Assembly: GCA_034180455.1 (NCBI GenBank)
Contig: JAXFOG010000019.1
Span: 1 to 40,580, forward strand
Source of the DNA: JAAZPT01 sp034180455
Lineage (GTDB): Bacteria > Bacillota > Clostridia > Christensenellales > Aristaeellaceae
DNA length: 40,580 nucleotides
Direction of reading: 5' to 3'
In this document: piece by piece, positions 1 to 7,161 of the stretch
How positions within the stretch are numbered: position 1 is the stretch's first letter
How the letters are laid out: each line of letters starts with the position of its first letter
Program-made: the position numbers and the translations under genes
Notes under the pieces: model-generated
What the model saw: only the letters and a program-made list of their open reading frames with translations
What the model was told of the DNA's origin: nothing
Databases searched by the model: none

Positions 1-159
1 GGCTTCAAATACTCCACCTTTTTCTACTTTTCGTTTCGTGTCCGCCTTTCTTTTTAGCTGTGATTTCTTTTGTCTTAGTTGCTTGATTTTGTTTTCCGCC
101 TGTTCTTTTTTCTTAGTTTCTTTTTCCAACTGGCTCATTACATTATCTAATTCTTTCAT
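1..159 (-). CDS. DUF3847-like mobilisation-region protein, C-terminus cut by window edge
   Basis: Reading from 159 to the window edge gives an open frame starting MKELDNVMSQLEKETKKKEQ, continuing as a Lys/Gln-rich helix and reaching an RKVEKGGVFEA motif. Short charged coiled-coil proteins of this kind, with a conserved R(R/K)xxEKGG(I/V)xE stretch, are the DUF3847 family, commonly found beside MobA/MobL relaxase genes in conjugative and mobilisable elements. The start at 159 is preferred over the ATG at 165 because the GGAGG at 168-172 lies 8 bases upstream of it but only 2 from the other. The molecular role is unknown. The relaxase, if present, would lie outside the window. Confidence 0.65.
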   Translation of the reverse strand, partial: MKELDNVMSQLEKETKKKEQAENKIKQLRQKKSQLKRKADTKRKVEKGGVFEA

Positions 160-190
160 TATCATTTCCTCCGTTTTAATATTTTTACAT

Positions 191-228
191 CTAAAAAGGC
201 TAAATACCTTTTTAGATAAATAGCCTTT
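191..228 (-). terminator. Overlapping hairpins after the recombinase fragment
   Basis: Two mutually exclusive hairpins occupy this gap. One pairs CTAAAAAGG (191-199) with CCTTTTTAG (207-215). The other pairs AAAGGCTA (195-202) with TAGCCTTT (221-228). They lie immediately after the recombinase stop on the minus strand and before the DUF3847-like gene, so a terminator is the simplest reading. The T-run is weak. Confidence 0.4.
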
Positions 229-231
229 CTC

Positions 232-1053
232 TTACTGTCGAATTTGACAGTTCCCTATAAAGTTAAAATATACATCAACCTGTTGTTTTCTATCTTTTCC
301 TTGTCTTCCTCCTGTTGCTTCATGGACTACAATTTTTTCTATATACTCATTTATCATAGGTACTGTAAGTTTTTCAATATTGGTATATTTTTCTATCATT
401 TTTAGGAATTTATCGGTGTCAACTTTTCTTTGATGATAGCTTTCAATTTCTTGTTCAAAATACTGTATTTGTTTTTCTAATTCTTGTTGCTCCGTATCAT
501 AGATGTTAAATAATCTATCAAAATGTTTTACGGGGATTTTTCCAAGTGCGTGGTCTTCATATAGCTTTGTAATGAGGGTTGTTAGTTCTTCATTCCTTGA
601 GGACAGTTTTTCTAATTTCTCTTTATATCCCTGATATTTTTCTTCTCGTTTTTCATCGGATAACTTGCTCATCACTTTTAGAAATTCTTGCTTTTCTTCT
701 TTTGCAAAGTCTGTGATTTCTCTGATTGATTTTAAGAGAATTTCATTCACTGTTTTTACTTTGATATAATGCATACTGCAACTGCCTTTTCTGTGTCTGT
801 AATGTTGGCATACAAAACAATAATCACAATCATATTTCTTTTCTTTATGTTCTGCCGGCTCTCGATAGCTTAACTTTCCTCCACAATCTGCACAGATTAA
901 AAGTCCTGTAAATGGGTGTGATGTTGTTCCATACTTCGGACTTCTTCTTACTGTTTTTCTTAACCTTTGGGCGTTGTTCCATGTTTCTTCATCAATGATG
1001 GCTTCATGGGTATTTTTGAATATAATGAGTTCCTCTTCTTTTGCCAAGTCCAA
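232..1053 (-). pseudogene. Large serine recombinase, C-terminal fragment
   Basis: The translation matches the C-terminal half of large serine site-specific recombinases (TndX/TnpX type). It begins with the end of the recombinase domain (THEAIIDEETWNNAQ), continues with the zinc beta-ribbon (LLICADCGGKLSYR, then CDYCFVCQHY), a long coiled coil, and a DUF4368-like tail (KLTVPMINEYIEKIVVHE). The N-terminal catalytic domain with the nucleophilic serine is missing: about 270 residues remain of a family usually over 500. The only in-frame start is a TTG lying inside repA-derived sequence with no ribosome binding site. Upstream DNA codes for RepA in another frame, so this is a deletion remnant that cannot catalyse recombination. 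Confidence 0.88.
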
Positions 1054-1360
1054 GCCTTACTCTTTCAATCAGTCCGATTCCTTTTTTACTGTCTAACTCA
1101 TCCAACGTTTTTATGGCTGTCGGCTTTGAGATATTTCTTCTTCTCATAATTTCTTCAACGGTAAAATAGATAAATACTCTATTTTCTTTGTCTTTCCAGT
1201 TATTCTTAAAAGATATTCCCGTTCGTTTTAGAAGCATGGAATAAAGGATAATTGCTTCCGCTGACAACTCCTTAAATTCTTCTCCATCAACTAATATCTC
1301 CGGTACTTTAAGAAAATTAAATCTCTCTGCTTCTCTGTTATAGAAATAGTCAAAGTCCAT
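1004..1360 (-). pseudogene. RepA_N replication initiator, N-terminal fragment
   Basis: The protein begins MDFDYFYNREAERFNF and continues through a winged-helix region (AIILYSMLLKRTGISFKNNW, VEEIMRRRNISKPTAIKTL), matching the RepA_N family of initiators carried by Firmicutes plasmids and Tn1549/CTn elements. The start at 1360 has an AAGGAGGTG ribosome binding site 5-6 bases upstream. An open frame extends further upstream but has no comparable signal. After GLGK the next codons are recombinase DNA read in the wrong frame and the frame stops at 1004, leaving about 118 residues. Without the C-terminal part it is unlikely to initiate replication. Confidence 0.85.
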
Positions 1361-1392
1361 CGCTTCACCTCCTTCCTTAAAATTTGCAAAGA

Positions 1393-1420
1393 AAAAGACG
1401 ATAGTTTTTTCTCTATCGCC
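1393..1420 (-). terminator. Hairpin with T-run between CD1845-like gene and repA
   Basis: On the minus strand GGCGATAG pairs with CTATCGTC (one G-T wobble) around an A-rich loop, followed at once by TTTTTC. It sits between the CD1845-family stop and the repA ribosome binding site, so it could end or attenuate transcription entering repA. Confidence 0.55.
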
Positions 1421-1446
1421 TTTAGTAACCATTTGTATTAAATTTT

Positions 1447-1728
1447 TTAGATTGATTTTATCTCTTCATTGATTCCCTGAAAGAATGCTATAACGGTTGC
1501 TCCAATCATCGGTACGCCGTATGGACTAACTAAAAATCCAATAATCAATGCTTCGATTCCGATGGTAACTTCTTTTTGTAAGAAAGATGCTATTGCTCCA
1601 AATATGCAAAACATCATCAGCAAATATAGCAGTGCCGTCCCTATTCCGAGCAAGAATGTCAGAAAGGCAGTGAGAATACTAAGCAGGAAGCTGATTGGAA
1701 ACAAGACTATTTTTATCATCCATCTCAT
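1447..1728 (-). CDS. CD1845-family conjugative-transposon membrane protein
   Basis: A 93-residue hydrophobic protein begins MRWMIKIVLFPISFLLSILT and has about three membrane segments, with FLVSPYGVPMIGA near the C-terminus. I recognise it as the CD1845 family, a small membrane protein conserved in CTn/Tn1549-type elements of Clostridia. Its function is not established. The AGAGGT site at 1737-1742 supports the ATG at 1728. It is the only gene of the element that looks intact here. It points the same way as the repA fragment, 86 bases upstream of the repA start, with a hairpin in between. Confidence 0.75.
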   Translation of the reverse strand: MRWMIKIVLFPISFLLSILTAFLTFLLGIGTALLYLLMMFCIFGAIASFLQKEVTIGIEALIIGFLVSPYGVPMIGATVIAFFQGINEEIKSI

Positions 1729-1759
1729 TTTTATTTACCTCTTAAATAATCTTTTTGAA

Positions 1760-1789
1760 AAAGCGGTATGAATTCATTCATACCGCTTT
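1760..1789 (-). terminator. Perfect 14-bp inverted repeat upstream of the CD1845-like gene
   Basis: AAAGCGGTATGAAT (1760-1773) is perfectly complementary to 1776-1789 with a 2-base spacer. On the minus strand it is followed by TT, giving a five-T tract, so a terminator or attenuator is possible. A tiny open frame beginning MVENAMSKRYE on the minus strand runs into the hairpin, resembling a leader peptide, but it has no convincing ribosome binding site. The inverted repeat may instead belong to the element terminus. Confidence 0.45.
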
Positions 1790-1968
1790 GACATCGCGTT
1801 TTCGACCATGAATTCGCTTTTCTTAGGCGTCAGTACTTTATATAAAAAGCACTTCAATAACGAAAATTCAAGTGGTTCTTTCAGACTAACAACTTATTAT
1901 TCCATACTGTCAAGTATTATTCGTGTCAAAAATGTTGTCTTTTTGTTGTCCTTTTGATTCACGAACTC
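1790..1968. other. Non-coding junction between element and lysS
   Basis: I see no gene here. On the minus strand there are two TTGACA hexamers (plus-strand 1908-1913 and 1924-1929), but neither has a good -10 at the right distance. TTGTTGTC-like repeats occur at about 1933-1951. The element's attachment site probably lies in this stretch, but without the empty site it cannot be placed. Confidence 0.4.
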
Positions 1969-3489
1969 CTAAAAACCTTGATTTGCCTCATCTTCTTTGC
2001 CTATGGGTTTCATAGTTGGGAATAGAAGAACATCTCGTATTGTAGGTTGATTTGTAAGTAACATTACTAATCTATCTACGCCAAATCCTAATCCACCTGT
2101 TGGAGGCATTCCATACTCAAGAGCATTTAAGAAATCCTCATCTACGCTGGCATTAGCTCCTTCTGCATTTTTCTTTGCTACCTGGCTTTCAAAACGATTT
2201 CTTTGATCAATAGGATCGTTTAATTCTGAGAAAGCATTGCCCATTTCTTGGCAGTTGATAAAAAATTCAAATCTCTCAGTAAATTCAGGATTGTCTTGTT
2301 TACGCTTTGCAAGTGGTGATATTGCTACTGGATAGTCCATAATGAATATTGGCTGAACAAGTTTGTCTTCAACATAGGCGTCAAAGAATTCTGCAAGCAC
2401 GTCACCTTTTGTCAGTTTATCGTCTACTTCTAAGCCATGAGCTTTTGCACAAGAAACTGCATCGGCATCATTTTGCCAATCATTATAATCTACACCAGCA
2501 TATTGTTTAACTGCGTCTACCATTGTTAACCTTGGCCATGGGGACTTTAAATTAATTATTGTATCTCCACAAGGTATCTCGGTTGTTCCACAAGCCTTCA
2601 TTGCTATAAAATCATAAAGTTCCTCTACCATGTGCATTACATCTTTGTAATCAGCATAGGCTTCATAGGTTTCTACTGAAGTAAACTCGGGGTTGTGTGT
2701 TGCGTCCATTCCTTCATTTCTGAATATTCTGCCAACCTCATACACCTTGTTCATTCCACCTACGATAAGACGTTTAAGGTATAGCTCTGTTTCTATACGC
2801 AAGAACATATCAATGTCAAGGGCATTGTGATGAGTTTTAAAAGGTCGTGCAGCTGCACCTATCTCTAGAGTATGTAATACTGGAGTATCAACTTCAACAA
2901 ATCCTCTACTGTCAAGGAATTCTCTTATCGCTGCGAGTATTTTTGAACGTTTTATAAATACATCCTTTACTTCTGGATTTACGATCATGTCAAGATATCT
3001 TTGTCTATATCTTAAGTCCTGATCTTTTAAACCGTGAAATTTCTCAGGCAATGGTTTAAGTCCCTTGCAAAGCAAAGAAATGCTGTTTGAATGGACAGAT
3101 ATTTCACCTTTCTGAGTGCGAAAAACAAATCCATTGATACCAACTATATCTCCTATATCCATAGCCTTAAAATCTTGATAAGACTCCACTCCCACATCAT
3201 CTCTTCTGATATATGCCTGTATTTGTCCCTCTCCATCAAGTATATGAACAAATGCCGCCTTACCCATTACTCTTTTACTCATGATTCTTCCGGCGATGTT
3301 TACAACTTTGTTCTCAAATTCTTCAAAATTATCCAGTATGTTTTTTGATGAATTATCAACGGGGAAGCTTGTAATAGAATACGGATTCTTGCCATTTTTG
3401 ATAAGCTCGCTAAGTTTATCTCGTCTTATCTGCTCTTGCTCTGACAATTCATTTTGTATACTGTCAACATTTACTTGCTCATTATTCAC
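1969..3489 (-). CDS. lysS: Lysyl-tRNA synthetase, class II
   Basis: This enzyme charges tRNA-Lys with lysine using ATP, in the cytoplasm. The 506-residue protein has the N-terminal OB-fold anticodon-binding domain (VVNIAGRIMSKRVMGKAAF, about residues 65-150) and the class II catalytic core: motif 2 (GRIFRNEGMDATHNPEF) and motif 3 (GLGFGVDRLVMLL) near the C-terminus. Length is normal for the family. The start is a GTG with AGAGG about 8 bases upstream. It lies 4 bases after greA and is cotranscribed with it, a conserved Firmicutes arrangement. It is the first chromosomal gene beside the conjugative-element remnant and looks undamaged. Confidence 0.96.
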   Translation of the reverse strand: MNNEQVNVDSIQNELSEQEQIRRDKLSELIKNGKNPYSITSFPVDNSSKNILDNFEEFENKVVNIAGRIMSKRVMGKAAFVHILDGEGQIQAYIRRDDVGVESYQDFKAMDIGDIVGINGFVFRTQKGEISVHSNSISLLCKGLKPLPEKFHGLKDQDLRYRQRYLDMIVNPEVKDVFIKRSKILAAIREFLDSRGFVEVDTPVLHTLEIGAAARPFKTHHNALDIDMFLRIETELYLKRLIVGGMNKVYEVGRIFRNEGMDATHNPEFTSVETYEAYADYKDVMHMVEELYDFIAMKACGTTEIPCGDTIINLKSPWPRLTMVDAVKQYAGVDYNDWQNDADAVSCAKAHGLEVDDKLTKGDVLAEFFDAYVEDKLVQPIFIMDYPVAISPLAKRKQDNPEFTERFEFFINCQEMGNAFSELNDPIDQRNRFESQVAKKNAEGANASVDEDFLNALEYGMPPTGGLGFGVDRLVMLLTNQPTIRDVLLFPTMKPIGKEDEANQGF

Positions 3490-3493
3490 GCTC

Positions 3494-3985
3494 TTACCTC
3501 TTTGTACGTTCTACTTTCTTTATTTCAAGCACATAATCTCCTTGTGGAGCGCTTACTGTAACCTTGTCTCCCTTTGATTTGCCATTCAGGCTCTTTCCAA
3601 TAGGACTCTCGCTTGAAACTTTTCCTTCATCAGGATTACTCTCTCTTGCGCCTACTATATCCCATGTATAGGTTTCTCCTAGTTCGGGGCTATAAACTGT
3701 AACTGTAGCTCCAACGCTTACAGTATTAGATTTTAACTTTGAATCATCTACTACTACTGCTGTACGTATATACTCCTCAAGCTCAGAAATTTCAGCTTCA
3801 AGCTTGCTCTGCTCATTACGTGCTTCATCATATTCAGCGTTCTCTGAAAGATCTCCAAATCCACGTGCTACTGCAATTTGCTCTGCAACCTCAGGCCTGC
3901 GAACACTTATAAGATATTCCAATTTTTCTTTTGCTTTTTTCATTCCTTCTTGAGTAAGTTCTCTTATATTATTATCTGTTGGCAT
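3494..3985 (-). CDS. greA: Transcription elongation factor GreA
   Basis: GreA binds the secondary channel of RNA polymerase and stimulates cleavage of backtracked transcripts. The 163-residue protein has an N-terminal coiled coil with the characteristic GDLSENAEYDEARNEQ tip, carrying the acidic residues that act at the polymerase active site, and a C-terminal FKBP-like domain (SPIGKSLNGKSKGDKVTV). The start at 3985 is chosen over an upstream ATG because GGGAGG at 3993-3998 is 7 bases upstream. It is the first gene of greA-lysS and has its own promoter at 4046-4075. Confidence 0.96.
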   Translation of the reverse strand: MPTDNNIRELTQEGMKKAKEKLEYLISVRRPEVAEQIAVARGFGDLSENAEYDEARNEQSKLEAEISELEEYIRTAVVVDDSKLKSNTVSVGATVTVYSPELGETYTWDIVGARESNPDEGKVSSESPIGKSLNGKSKGDKVTVSAPQGDYVLEIKKVERTKR

Positions 3986-4045
3986 AGAAATTCCTCCCAA
4001 ACAAAACTTATTCTTTCATTATATGCGAACATCTGCATAAGTGAG

Positions 4046-4075
4046 ATTATATTACATATAGTGGGTTTTTGTCAA
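4046..4075 (-). promoter_or_regulatory. Promoter of greA-lysS
   Basis: On the minus strand TTGACA (4070-4075) and TATAAT (4046-4051) are both perfect and are separated by 18 bases. The transcript would start near 4038, about 50 bases before the greA start. Confidence 0.8.
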
Positions 4076-4119
4076 TTATAACAGATAACAAACAAAATAT
4101 TACTAAAGTATTAAATATA

Positions 4120-4148
4120 TTGACAATTCTTTATTTTTATTTTAAAAT
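4120..4148 (+). promoter_or_regulatory. Promoter of the 4181 cell-wall protein gene
   Basis: A perfect TTGACA (4120-4125), a 17-base A+T-rich spacer and TAAAAT (4143-4148) precede the GGGGG ribosome binding site at 4169-4173. It diverges from the greA promoter with about 45 bases between the two -35 boxes. Confidence 0.75.
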
Positions 4149-4180
4149 CATATAAGATATTATGTCTTGGGGGTCATACC

Positions 4181-6526
4181 ATGAAATCTATAAAATTATC
4201 ATTAAAGCTATTTCTTTCGGTTGTTGCCATAATACTATCAACAACCTTGTTGCTTGCCAACATAGCTTATGCTGCAAAATATCCAACAGATGGGTTAGTG
4301 CTAGAAAAAATAAATATCAGAAAAAGACCTAGCATGAACTCAACAGTGGATTTTAGACTTGAGCAAGGAACTATAATAAAGCTTCTTTCTAGCGAGGGTA
4401 AGTTTTATAAGATAGAATACAATGGCAAAACAGGATATGCCAGCAAGGATTTTGTACAGATTGGTACAAAGCCCACTCCTACTCCAGAGCCCGAAAAATA
4501 TAGAGCTTTATCTTCTGGCAATACTGGATATGAAGTGGAAGCTCTACAGGAGGCTCTAACAGAGCTACGTTATTATGATGGCAAAATAGATGGGAAGTTT
4601 GGCAGAGGTACTATTTCTGCCGTAAAAGCCTTACAGAAGAATAATAAATTACAGCAAACAGGTCGAGCAGACGACAATTTACAAAAATTAATATATGATA
4701 ATTATGTAAAAAACAAGTTTAAACAAAATGTTAGAGTAAAGACTCTTCCCCCATTACAAGGCGTAACAATGGAGTATGGCTCACGTGGTCAGGCAGTAGG
4801 CGACCTTCAAAAAAGATTAAAAGAACTGGGATATTATAGTGCAGATATAACAAAAATATTTGATCCAAAGACAAGAAGTGCAGTAACTAGGTTTCAAAGA
4901 AACAATGGTATAAACAGAGGAATAGGAAAAGCCAATGCTGATACACAAGCAATGATATATAGCAAAATAGCTATACCTGCTGATGTTAAGCCAACCCCTG
5001 TACCAACAAAAACACCTCCTATGCCAACAGAAAAACTGGTACGCAATAAACGTGGAAAACAGGTAACAAGCCTACAAAAAATGCTTACTGGACTTGGCTA
5101 TTATGAGGGCAAATTAACCTCTGTATATGATGATAAAACTATACAAGCCGTAAAGGACTTCCAAAAAAAGAATAAATTAAAGGCTGATGGCGTTGCTGGA
5201 ACAAATACATTAAATTTAATGTATTCAGTAAATGCAATCGCAAAGGATGGTAGTGCAGTTTCTTTGCCAGTAAAGCCCACAATTAGTATCAATCAAAATA
5301 TTCAATATCCTACAATAAGTGCAAATACTAAAGCACTTAGCGAAGGCAGCACTGGTTCAGATGTATCTTATATGCAGATGAGATTGACAGAGCTTGGTTA
5401 TTACAGAGCAAGAAATGATGGCAAATTTATGGCTGATGACAGAGCTGCAGTAATGGCTTTTCAAAAAGCCAACGGAATAAATGCCACTGGTATTGCAGAT
5501 GTAGCTACTCTTACAAGACTCTATTCGGCAAACGCCATAATAAACTACAATACATCATCAAATGTTAATAATCTTAATCCTAGTTTAATAAACCTTTCTT
5601 TAAGAATGGGCGATAGTGGTGACGCTGTTAAAAATCTTCAAGATAGATTGATATCTCTAGGATATTTAAAAGGTAATTCTGATGGTAAATTTGGTAGAAC
5701 TACACAAAAAGCTTTAAAAGCTTTTCAAAGAGCAAATAAGCTTACCAGCGATGGTGTAGCTGGAGCTTCAACTCTTGGAGTGCTCTATTCAAAAGGTAGC
5801 TTGAGACAGAATGAAACTTCAACCATACTAAAAAAAGGTGACAATAATCCTTCTGTTAAAGCAATGCAAGAGAAATTGATAAGTTACGGTTATCTAAATG
5901 GAAATGCTGATGGAAAATTTGGACCTGCAACTCAGCTGGCTTTGATGCAGTTCCAATCTAGAAACAATCTGAAACGTGATGGAATCGCAGGCCTCAATAC
6001 ATTAAAGGCATTGCAATCTGATAGAATAAAGCTTGCTCCAGGTATTTCCCCCACTCCTAAGCCAGAAGCCTTGCCACCAACACATCTACCAATGGCTGCA
6101 AATGTACGCTATGAAAACTGGTACACTTATGTTAGAGCTTTGTGTAGAAGGTATCCTAATGTTACTCTTTATGATTATTCTACAGGCATAAGCTGGCAGA
6201 TAAGAATATTCAGTACTGGCTCTCATGCAGATGGTATTCCTATTAGTGCTCTTGATACAGAAAATATGAACAGAGCTTTTGGTGGTAAAACGACATGGAC
6301 TCCAAAGCCAGTATGGGTAAGTTTCAGTGATGGAAGTGTTTATATTGCTACTACTCATAATGTTCCTCATGGTACATACAATAATAAGCGCAGTAATAAT
6401 TTCCCAGGTCACTTGTGCATTCATTTCCCAAGAACTCTTGCTCAAGTACAGGCAATTGGGCCCTATGCCACATCACATCAGTCGGCTGTGGATATTGGAT
6501 GGCAACAGACTCAGCAACTAAAATAA
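4181..6526 (+). CDS. Secreted SH3/peptidoglycan-binding-repeat protein with novel C-terminal domain
   Basis: The 781-residue protein starts with a signal peptide (cleavage probably after the AYA at about 30), then a bacterial SH3 domain (about 39-94). Six PG_binding_1 repeats follow (about 107-175, 197-262, 287-352, 385-451, 472-540, 550-616), each with the LQxxLxxLGYYxGxxDGKF and AVxxFQxxNxLxxDGxAG pattern, separated by Pro/Thr-rich linkers. The last 145 residues form a domain I do not recognise by name. It carries His682-x-Asp684, PVWVSF, His730 and NNFPGHLCIHF (Cys746, His748). The same domain ends the protein at 27262-29475. Binding to peptidoglycan is well supported by the repeats. Enzymatic action is only inferred. 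Monocistronic, with its own promoter and terminator. Confidence 0.85.
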   Translation: MKSIKLSLKLFLSVVAIILSTTLLLANIAYAAKYPTDGLVLEKINIRKRPSMNSTVDFRLEQGTIIKLLSSEGKFYKIEYNGKTGYASKDFVQIGTKPTPTPEPEKYRALSSGNTGYEVEALQEALTELRYYDGKIDGKFGRGTISAVKALQKNNKLQQTGRADDNLQKLIYDNYVKNKFKQNVRVKTLPPLQGVTMEYGSRGQAVGDLQKRLKELGYYSADITKIFDPKTRSAVTRFQRNNGINRGIGKANADTQAMIYSKIAIPADVKPTPVPTKTPPMPTEKLVRNKRGKQVTSLQKMLTGLGYYEGKLTSVYDDKTIQAVKDFQKKNKLKADGVAGTNTLNLMYSVNAIAKDGSAVSLPVKPTISINQNIQYPTISANTKALSEGSTGSDVSYMQMRLTELGYYRARNDGKFMADDRAAVMAFQKANGINATGIADVATLTRLYSANAIINYNTSSNVNNLNPSLINLSLRMGDSGDAVKNLQDRLISLGYLKGNSDGKFGRTTQKALKAFQRANKLTSDGVAGASTLGVLYSKGSLRQNETSTILKKGDNNPSVKAMQEKLISYGYLNGNADGKFGPATQLALMQFQSRNNLKRDGIAGLNTLKALQSDRIKLAPGISPTPKPEALPPTHLPMAANVRYENWYTYVRALCRRYPNVTLYDYSTGISWQIRIFSTGSHADGIPISALDTENMNRAFGGKTTWTPKPVWVSFSDGSVYIATTHNVPHGTYNNKRSNNFPGHLCIHFPRTLAQVQAIGPYATSHQSAVDIGWQQTQQLK

Positions 6527-6544
6527 CTCTTTAATCAACTTTTT

Positions 6545-6581
6545 AGCTTATTTATCATGATTGATAAATAAGCTTTTTTTT
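6545..6581 (+). terminator. Intrinsic terminator after the 4181 gene
   Basis: AGCTTATTTATCA (6545-6557) pairs perfectly with 6562-6574 around a 4-base loop and is followed by a run of T. Its right arm overlaps the next gene's promoter. Confidence 0.9.
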
Positions 6582-6589
6582 AGTATAAT
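6561..6589 (+). promoter_or_regulatory. Promoter of the 6616-9380 operon, embedded in a terminator
   Basis: TTGATA (6561-6566), a 17-base spacer and a perfect TATAAT (6584-6589) lie 26 bases before the 6616 start. The -35 box and most of the spacer are inside the right arm and T-run of the preceding terminator. Confidence 0.7.
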
Positions 6590-6615
6590 GCTATCTATTA
6601 GTGAAGGGGTTATAT

Positions 6616-7158
6616 ATGAAATATATACGCAGACTGATATTACATATATTAAGCAGATTGTTTATAATTAGCATTGTTATAGGCATATTTTTAATAACTT
6701 TTTATTATGCAATGAATGCGTCAAGCATTTACATAATAGTAAAAGAGGGTATGGAAAAACGAGCCCAAGTTATAATGTACAGTGATGATGTCCAGTCTCT
6801 TAATAAATATTTTTTACCAGCATATTTGCAAAATGATAAAAGTCTACAGTTAAAACTAAATGGACAATCTCCTTACTCTTGGTATAAGATTCGTGGTATA
6901 GATCATAGAATAGAGCTTAAATGGTTATGGGCATGGCCATGGGATAATGTTGCCAACGTTGAATTCATAGAACGAATACCTCTTATAGATGGTAATGTAT
7001 TGCCAAAGTATAGGGAAATAGTGCTTGCACAAGGAAATGAAAAAGCTTTGTACCCTCCAAAATGGCATAGTGGAAAATATACAGCAATATTGGTTCAAGA
7101 AAATGGTAAATGGCTTATTAAAAGCATCACACAGAATAATAATTGGGAAGGTAATTAA
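6616..7158 (+). CDS. Membrane-anchored extracytoplasmic protein, unknown function
   Basis: I do not recognise this 180-residue protein. It has a basic N-terminus, one membrane segment (about residues 13-33) and an outside domain of about 140 residues. That domain begins with a helix (MEKRAQVIMYSDD) and ends in strands (SGKYTAILVQENGKWLIKSI). This helix-then-sheet pattern with a final (G)KWxIxxI strand is common in NTF2-like lipid- or wall-associated domains, but the similarity is only by eye. The start at 6616 has AAGGGG 7 bases upstream. A GTG at 6601 lies before that site and is less likely. It is first in an operon with a lipid kinase 3 bases downstream. Confidence 0.6.
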   Translation: MKYIRRLILHILSRLFIISIVIGIFLITFYYAMNASSIYIIVKEGMEKRAQVIMYSDDVQSLNKYFLPAYLQNDKSLQLKLNGQSPYSWYKIRGIDHRIELKWLWAWPWDNVANVEFIERIPLIDGNVLPKYREIVLAQGNEKALYPPKWHSGKYTAILVQENGKWLIKSITQNNNWEGN

Positions 7159-7161
7159 ACC

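Larger units (their letters stand above)
1..1800. mobile_element. Decayed CTn/Tn1549-type integrative conjugative element, one end
   Basis: This stretch holds four minus-strand pieces typical of Clostridia conjugative transposons: a DUF3847-like small protein, a large serine recombinase C-terminus, a RepA_N initiator N-terminus and a CD1845-family membrane protein. The chromosomal gene lysS begins right after it. RepA is joined to the recombinase out of frame, so the genes normally between them (relaxase, coupling protein, VirB4-type genes) are absent. From memory, CD1845 lies at one end of its element in C. difficile, which fits 1790-1968 holding the element/chromosome border. I could not find the exact attachment site. 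The element continues beyond the left edge of the window. Confidence 0.75.

Noticed and set aside
38..223. Plus-strand open frame of 61 codons with a hydrophobic product
   Set aside because: It lies opposite the DUF3847-like coding region, whose charged codons read as hydrophobic residues in reverse. No ribosome binding site.
1908..1929. Two TTGACA boxes as promoters into the element remnant
   Set aside because: Neither has an acceptable -10 at 16-18 bases. They may be parts of short repeats.
1969..3489. Altered residues around the LysRS active site (EIGAAARPF, RIETELYLKRL)
   Set aside because: Motifs 2 and 3 are intact and such variation occurs among Gram-positive LysRS. No evidence of inactivation or a paralogue role.
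4500..6030. DNA-level tandem repeats or CRISPR-like array in the 4181 gene
   Set aside because: The repeats are seen at protein level (PG_binding_1) with diverged codons, and unit spacing varies with linker length. There are no identical direct repeats.
6086..6445. Minus-strand open frame of 119 codons
   Set aside because: Antisense to the conserved C-terminal domain of the 4181 gene. It has no ribosome binding site and the composition looks like reverse-strand noise.
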